The notes below the pieces were generated by a model. That model searched no databases and was not told the DNA's origin. It was given only the letters and a program-made list of their open reading frames with translations. Both the position numbers and the translations under genes were made by a program. DNA of 64,000 bases from Chaenocephalus aceratus (Eukaryota; Chordata; Actinopteri; Perciformes; Channichthyidae), in contig CM043801.1 of assembly GCA_023974075.1 (NCBI GenBank), positions 35,109,419 through 35,173,418 of the forward strand. The letters are read 5' to 3'. This document shows positions 58,002-64,000 of this stretch, in pieces; the stretch's first letter is position 1, and each line of letters opens with the position of its first letter.

Positions 58002-58607
58002 TGTTGGAATACGTCAATATGGAGCACATTTTGTAAAGTGAGTAAATTAATAGTATATATATCATATAAACACATTAATTCAACATTTGAGTACATTTTT
58101 TAGGTACTTTTACTTTACTTGCGTAAATGTATTGCTTCCCCACTACATATTAGAGGTCAATTGTGTACTTTTACTGCACTTCATTTCTTTAATACCTTTA
58201 GTTAATTTGCAGATTTGTATTAATGATGTGGAAGTAGAAGTACCCGCATTATACCTAAGTAGGCTACATTACTTGAGTAAATGTACTAAATTACTTTCAC
58301 CATTGTTAACTATGCAACTTTCCTTTTTAGAGAATGGGCTTCCACAAGTATACACATTTAAATATAGTGAATTACTCACCACAGAAAGCCAGTAGTTTCA
58401 TGGAGGAAGGCAGTAGAAGTTAGACTAGAAAATGCAGAAAAAGCTGAATATTGTAACCGTTGAATGGCGACTGCGTTTAGCTACAAACTGCTGGACCTAG
58501 CGGAGAAATGTAGAAAAGTGAAATGATTTGAATGAAAATTGTTAAATGTTATGGCACCTTGGACATAATACAAGAAGAACATCCTTTTTTTTTTTGAAAG
58601 CCAAACC
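58002..58607. other. Non-coding spacer in block copy 2
   Basis: Counterpart of 40766-41371. No gene. Confidence 0.5.
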
Positions 58608-58805
58608 TTTATTAATATCCAAACATTTAATTTGATCACACATCCCATCAGTAAAGTCTGTTCAATGATTTCATGACCAGTTTCACTTCATCCACACCAT
58701 CAGAATCTCAGCTATTTCAAACAGAATCAGAAACCATTTACTTGCTGATTATTATCATGATAATTAATGTTCTATAAAACATCAGAGTACCCACTTTCTA
58801 TTTGG

Positions 58806-58858
58806 AAACAACAACAACAACAACAACAACACAACAACAACAACAACAACAACAACAA
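58806..58858. repeat. (AAC)n microsatellite, block copy 2
   Basis: AAC repeat with one ACAAC interruption. Counterpart of 41570-41627. Confidence 0.95.
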
Positions 58859-59511
58859 TTAGTCTGCAAAACAATAACTGCAATATTATACAATCTATTT
58901 CCCAAACAAAGACTCTAAGCTATTGACAGGAGAATAATAATTGATTGACTTATTGATTATGATCATGACGGAAAGTAATATAATTTTAAATAAACATTTA
59001 ATGATGAAATAAGTGTTATAACCATCTGGGGAACTCATTTGTTACTTAATTTGGGCAACAATAATATATAATCTGTCAAAATAATACATTATAAATGTCT
59101 CTATTGTTGAGAAAGTGGCCAGAATAAAATATCTACAATGAGAGAAGCTCTGGTGCTTTCTCTCTGAAGACTCAAGCTTTACAAGAGAAACAACAACATA
59201 CAAATACATCAATATCGATATTCAACAAGTATTTAGAGCAAAGTTTACATTTCCATGCAGAGAAATATGAGTTGAGGTGAACAGCAACCCTGAGCTGACA
59301 GCATCCACGGCTACACAGACACAGGAAGGAGCGCCGCCTGAAGAAACTCCAGCATCTACAGAACAACTCGTGAGAAGACGTTAAAGCACATCCCATCATG
59401 TTTGATTGACAGCTGATCTCTGTGCAGTGAAGACATGAACACTCAGCTCTCAGCAACAATGATGGACACAATGAGTTTAAGAAGTAGAAGAGTTCCTCAA
59501 ATGACTTCAGG

Positions 59512-61168
59512 CTATTTCAGTTTACAAAACTCAGCTGTGTCTCCATACCATGAAGATAAACTCCAGCATGTAGCGGCTGAGTGAATGAGGTCTGGACTCT
59601 GTGGAGGAGAGTCATGGTTTCAGAGACGCTGTAGAAGGACAGAACACCAGCTCTGTGATCCAGGTACACTCCTACTCTGGAGGACTGAGGACCTGAGACA
59701 GGAGTGTTGATATTGTTGTGAAGAAATGAATATTGTTTTGGTTACAATATAAGGACCAAGATTTGTCATTGTTTCCAAATAAACATTCCCCCCCTGCTCT
59801 GCTGATATTCTTGTATGCGACTGCTACACAAACTCCTCCCTCTCTCCGCTCCACCTCCCAGTAACAACGTCCAGTCAGACCCTCTCTACTCAGGACCAGA
59901 GGATAATTAGTGAATCTGTCTGGGTGACTAGAATAAGACTGATGTTGTCCCATGAGTGTTGCTTTTCTGCTCCCCTCAGATAATAACAGCTGTGTGTTTG
60001 CTGTGTTTGGATCCAGAGTGATCTCCTGTGAATATTCTAAGAACCCAGCTCTGGAGGTGGGCTCTGCTGCGGACGGTAAAACATCCACTTCAGGCGGTGA
60101 GACGTTTGTCCATTCCTCTCTCAGGACGTCCTGTAGTTTGTCTCTGACTGCTGACAGAGCCACCGTCACGTCCTCAAAGTAGCTCAGAGGACGGATGTTG
60201 GTGCTGGAGGAGTGTGTAGCTTCACTGAGGGCTGGCAGTGAGGGGTAGCTGAGCAGAAACTGGTTGTGGTCCTCTGTGTGAGACAGCAGCTCCAGCTCAG
60301 CGTCTCTCCTCTTCAGCTCAGAGATCTCCTGCTCCAGCTTCTCCTGGAGCTCTCTGACTCGACTCACTTCTCTCTCCTGCTGGGATCTGACCTGCTGCTT
60401 CACGTCAGAGCTTCTCTTCTTCATGAGACGGATCAGCTCAGTGAACGTCTTCTCACTGTCCTCCACTGCTTTGTCAGCAGAGCCATTGACGGCCTCCACC
60501 TCCTGCTGAAGCCGCTTCACCTCCTTCTCTCCGTCCTGGATTATCTGCTGGATGTTGAGTCGACTCCCCTCCAGCTCTCTCTGCCTCTCAATCCTCTCTG
60601 CTGAAGCTGACACCGTGTCGTGGCCTTTGTGTTCGTCCACAGAGCAGAGATAACAGATACACTGCTGATCAGTGCGGCAGAACATCTTCATCACCTCGTC
60701 GTGACGAGAGCAGATGTTCTCCTGGAGCTTCTTGGAGGGCTCCACCAGCTTGTGTTTCTTTAATGGAGCTACGTCATAATGAGGCTGGAGGTGTTTCTCA
60801 CAATAAGAGGCCAGACACACGAGGCAGGACTTACAGGCTCTCAGTTTCCTCCCAGTGCAGACATCACAGGCCACATCTTCAGCTCCAGCATAGCAGAGAT
60901 CAGCAGGAGCAGCTTGGAGTCCAGTCTTCTTCAGCTCCTCCACTAAAGCTGCTAAATGGTGTTTTTCAGCAGGACAGGCCTCGGTGTGAAGCTCTGCCTG
61001 CACTGAGGACAGCTGTGGACTCCTTCTCATACTCTCCATACCAGTGGGCTTTAATACACTTCATGCAGTAGCTGTTGTCCACAGGAAGAGCCACCGATCC
61101 TTCATTAGATCCAGACAGATCGAACAAGAGAAGGTTTCCCGGTCCAGCTGAACTCCTTTCTGCGCCAT
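59512..61168 (-). pseudogene. TRIM pseudogene (second block copy)
   Basis: Matches the TRIM at 42285-43940 over its whole length. The ATG is kept at 61168 (MAQKG...). The RING part (about 61019-61168) has several indels. A base is missing near 60955 (GCTGCTAAATGG against GCTGCTAACATGG). Another missing near 59732 shifts the SPRY frame and brings a stop at 59672; a further one lies near 59545. The central B-box, coiled coil and PRY part (59672-61039) stays open for 455 codons and includes an in-frame 6-base insertion (AERIERQRE against AERRQRE). With the RING out of frame it could not act as a ligase. If the indels are assembly errors it would be a second functional gene. Confidence 0.85.
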
Positions 61169-61200
61169 TCTCCTCCTCTCAGTGGCAGCGAGTGTCTGAG

Positions 61201-61210
61201 TTTCACTTCC
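61201..61210 (-). promoter_or_regulatory. ETS-IRF-type motif retained upstream of the TRIM pseudogene
   Basis: GGAAGTGAAA on the minus strand, 32 bases before the pseudogene ATG. Same motif and nearly the same spacing as at 43971-43980. Confidence 0.35.
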
Positions 61211-61214
61211 TGAG

Positions 61215-62188
61215 AGCTGAAACTATGAGAGCTGTGATCTGAACAGCTGTGGTGTGCAGTGAATGTAGCCTATCCAGCTTCTCCCCAGTTGTTGTTACAC
61301 CTTCTTCCTCAAGTGTGGATCTAGAAGGGGAGGACCAGGAACACAGAGGGAGCCTGGCTGTGTCTGAGAGCAGGAGGAAAGAGGGAGGGCATCATCAAAC
61401 TCTGACTCATTCCAGGAGGAGGAAGCAGGACAATCGAACTGTTTCCTCATTTACAAACGGAGCCTCGCTCACAACCTGCTCTACATTTGAAGGAGCTTTT
61501 AGTTGTAAAAATAAGGGGTAACTTACAAATTCTGCAGGGGATCAAATACTTATTTCCTCTACTGTACATGTATAGCCTCAATGTCCTGAAATAGCTGATT
61601 GATTTAATAGTTGAATGTACAGTAAGTACATACAACAGTAGTTGTATTAGAAGTTAGTAGTTGGAGAGTAGTAGAACTAGAAAAATGCATTTCCTGCTGA
61701 AAATGAGTGCAAATGCTGTAACTGTGAACATTTGTTTGCTGAATTTAGTTGAAAATGCAGAAAAAAGCTGAACATTTTTATTAGTTGAATGGTTAGCTGC
61801 TTTTAGCTACAGAGACCAAGTCAGTGTGTTGCTGAACTTAGCGGAGAAGAACGCAGAAAAGTGAAATTATTTGAATCAAAATTGTTTACAGCTTTGAAAG
61901 TGAAATGTTAAACTGGAAGAGTAGGAAAAATAGTGAAGAAGCTTAATATTTAAAAGAAAAGGTTTAAAAAAGGTATAAACAATCACATGTATAGCCTCAA
62001 TGTCATGAAATAGCTGAATAAGTTAATAGTTGAATGGTTTCTGCAGCTGAAAGTAGGCTGAAGGAGTTAGATATCAGATGTACGTAGTAGTGAATGAATG
62101 TGTAAGAGAAAAGAAAGTAAAAACGCTTTGAAAAGCAGCAGAATATTTTAACTGCAAACTTTTGAACTAACTTGATGGTGAGTGATCT
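61215..62188. other. TRIM pseudogene upstream region
   Basis: Counterpart of 43985-44943 with many small indels. No gene. Confidence 0.5.
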
Positions 62189-62648
62189 GTCGCCATGACA
62201 ACGGCATTTGATGAAACCCCATAATACGCTTAGATGTGTTGATGGCTGCATCGTTACCAAACCTGTGAAGTTTTGGGCCGTTTGGAGCATTTTCACTGAA
62301 GTTATGAGAAAAACCGTGTTTCATGGTGAGCATTGTGTTGCTATGGCAACGGCATTTGAAGAAATCTCAAAATTGTCACGTAGATGTCTTCACGGCTGGA
62401 CTGTTAGCACACATGTGAAGTTTGAGCACTTTTTGACCATCTTCATAGGAGTTATAGCAATTTCGCGTTTTATGGCGAGGGATGCGTTGCCATGGCAACA
62501 GCTTTTGAGGAAAACTCACTATTGGCACATAGACATGTTGAGGGCTGGACCATTGACCATTATCTGAAGTCTGGTGCTGTTTTGACCCTTTTCATAGGCA
62601 TTACGACAACATCGTGTTTTTTGGCGAAGGATGCGTTTCCATGGAAAC
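62189..62648. promoter_or_regulatory. X-box-like palindrome array, copy 2 (four sites)
   Basis: Sites start at 62189 (GTCGCCATGACAAC), 62337 (GTTGCTATGGCAAC), 62486 (GTTGCCATGGCAAC) and 62635 (GTTTCCATGGAAAC); spacings are 148, 149 and 149. All four 14-mers are identical to copy 1. The last spacing is longer than in copy 1 because of a short insertion (about 62555-62565). Confidence 0.6.
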
Positions 62649-62789
62649 GGCATATGGTGAGATGTCAGATTTGACATAGAGCTGTTGGCCGGTGATATCC
62701 AAGTGAAGATTGGAGGACGATCGGACCGTGTCAATTGGAGTTACAGCGACATTGTGTTTTATGGCGAGGGCACAGCATTCACACTAATA

Positions 62790-62850
62790 ACGGTTAGCAG
62801 CCGTTAGCGACCAACGGTTAGCTACCAACGGTTAGCAGCCGTTAGCTACG
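62790..62850. repeat. GTTAGC tandem repeat (empty hAT site)
   Basis: Uninterrupted GGTTAGCAGCCGTTAGC(G/T)ACCAAC units, the counterpart of the tract split by the hAT in copy 1. Confidence 0.85.
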
Positions 62851-63241
62851 ATGCTACTCCGACACTTATCCATTATGTTGAAACGAATAAATATCCAATG
62901 TAAACAAATCCACGTAGGTTGGTCTACGGTTCCGTATACTCGTTATATTACAAATATCAGTTCATATTTGGCAAACTTCGCCTAAATAGTCTGGCTTTCA
63001 AACTGGCTCCCGTGGTAACCCAGTAAGATTAACACTGGCACATTAGCAGCTAAAGATAACCGTTGAAGCAACACAGAAACATGATATTTTGCAATTCTTT
63101 TACACTGGGAGACACGTCCGATGTATTCTTGTGTTCTTATTCAAGTGGTTTCGTCTTTTACTCTTTCTTGTTTCTAAACTCGGGAGAAAAACTGAAACAC
63201 TTCTTAAAAAACCTCCACTTGATGAGTTGAAAGAAATGACA

Positions 63242-63467
63242 TCTATTGCACGTCTGTCCGTCCTGGGAGAGGCATCCCTCCTCTGTTGCTCTCCCTGAGG
63301 TTTCTCCCATTTTCCCTTTAAACTGGGTTTTCTTCGGAAGTTTTTCCTTGTACGATGTGAGGGTCTAAGGACAGAGGGTGTCGTATTGTCATACTGATAT
63401 TCTGTACACACTGTGAAGACCACTGAGACAAATGTAACATTTGTGATATTGGGCTATCTAAATAAAC

Positions 63468-63519
<52 letters not shown>
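63242..63519 (+). mobile_element. L2-like retroposon 3' tail with (GATT)n
   Basis: GGTTTCTCCCATTTTCCC, GAAGTTTTTCCTTGTACGAT and GTGATATTGGGCTATCTAAA, followed by about 50 bases of (TGAT)n (63470-63519). It is closely related to 11458-12049. It begins at the exact base where block similarity ends. Confidence 0.75.
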
Positions 63520-63521
<2 letters not shown>

Positions 63522-63839
63522 GTTGTTAGCATCTGGTGCTAGCTAGCTGCGCTAACGGATATAAGGAGCTGTTTAAATGAAAACAGAGGAGCGCTCTATC
63601 CACACAACTGCGCCGAGCACTTGACTTTATGCAGGCCGCCAGACAGTGGGACATTCTTTCACACACAGTGACGTCACGAGCTACCCACAATGCAACGCGC
63701 GCCATAGATATATATATAAATACACCATTTTCCTGGAGATGCTAATATCCTGGTGGTGCTAATATAAACAGCTAGCTAACATAGCCAGGCAGAGCGCACT
63801 AGGTTTTTTTTCTGAATTAACGACCGAAGAAATCGCTGC
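63520..63839. other. Probable promoter-side flank of a transposon ORF
   Basis: Includes TGACGTCA (CRE-type site) at 63669-63676 and ATATATATAAATAC (TATA-like) near 63708. No coding region is seen before 63840. Confidence 0.35.
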
Positions 63840-64000
63840 ATGTCTTCGGATTACATCTCTGGACTGGAGGGGTGTGCTCTAGGTCGTTACCAGCGTAAAC
63901 TAGAGCTGTGTGGGTTGTCCGATTGCCCTTACAGACTGCCTGCAGATGTATGGAAAAACGACTCTCGAAAGTGGCCTTCGGTCGATTTTGGCTGCATCTA
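63840..64000 (+). CDS. Start of a transposon-type ORF (YqaJ-associated family), cut by the window edge
   Basis: An ATG at 63840 opens 53 codons without a stop to the end of the window: MSSDYISGLEG, then LCGLSDCPYRLPADVW and RKWPSVDFG. The C-P-Y-R-L-P-A-D-V-W plus K-W-P-x-V-x-F pattern resembles the N-terminus of fish proteins that carry a YqaJ-type exonuclease domain and are linked to ISL2EU-like DNA transposons. The link is from memory of the family, and the diagnostic domain would lie beyond the window. A CRE-type site and TATA-like sequence lie upstream. Confidence 0.45.
   Translation, partial: MSSDYISGLEGCALGRYQRKLELCGLSDCPYRLPADVWKNDSRKWPSVDFGCI

Larger units (their letters stand above)
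57291..63241. repeat. Segmental duplication, copy 2 (TRIM block)
   Basis: Collinear with 40009-47175. It lacks the 1.13-kb hAT, has scattered one-base indels in the TRIM coding part, and ends ...GAAATGACA, where an L2-like tail is attached directly. On the left, similarity to copy 1 starts at the first LTR base. Confidence 0.92.

Overview
The window is a stretch of teleost fish nuclear DNA, most likely from a spiny-rayed (percomorph-like) species. The evidence is a fish-type TRIM gene, vertebrate exon-intron structure with GT-AG splice sites, fish-type LINE (L2-like, Tx1-like), SINE, hAT and Harbinger elements, and many CA/TG microsatellites. There are no bacterial features. Most open frames are chance frames in repeats. 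Only two protein-coding loci are well supported, both on the minus strand in the right-hand third. Layout: bases 1-39600 hold no convincing host gene. They are a mosaic of transposon copies, several delimited to the base by target-site duplications (TSDs): hAT at 5239-5561, 11525-11879 and 32787-34796; Harbinger-like at 2065-2981. Others are a Harbinger-like family with a Myb/SANT-type ORF remnant (751-938, 17013-19369, 28927-29598, 37471-38151), a Tx1-type LINE nested in one of these, LINE fragments near 11.2-12.1 kb and 30.2-30.7 kb, a hAT transposase remnant near 23.1-23.5 kb, and a 37-bp minisatellite at 25284-26445. From 40009 to 47175 lies a block with a solo LTR, an intact single-exon TRIM gene (42285-43940, minus) and an array of RFX X-box-like palindromes about 147 bp apart. 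A diverged copy of the block, in the same orientation, occupies 57291-63241, where the TRIM is a frameshifted pseudogene (59512-61168). Between the copies (49524-57104, minus) are six exons coding the complete RhoGAP domain and C-terminus of an ARHGAP12/27-type protein. Its upstream exons are not seen, so they presumably lie beyond 64000, which would put the second TRIM block inside an ARHGAP intron. Two RhoGAP exons carry small deletions that break frame, so either this copy is decaying or the assembly has indel errors. The block copies date each other's insertions. A 1.13-kb hAT is present only in copy 1, with an empty site in copy 2. Copy 2 begins inside the 3' end of a Ty3/gypsy-type retrotransposon whose counterpart in copy 1 has collapsed to a solo LTR. 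The X-box-like palindromes occur in both block copies and again, inverted, in an ARHGAP intron (55355-55958). The last 161 bases open a reading frame resembling the N-terminus of a transposon-associated YqaJ-type protein. The TRIM is a probable innate-immunity or ubiquitin-ligase gene, and an ETS-IRF-type motif sits just upstream of the ATG in both copies. The RhoGAP protein would switch off Rho-family GTPases. Nothing in the sequence shows that the two act together.
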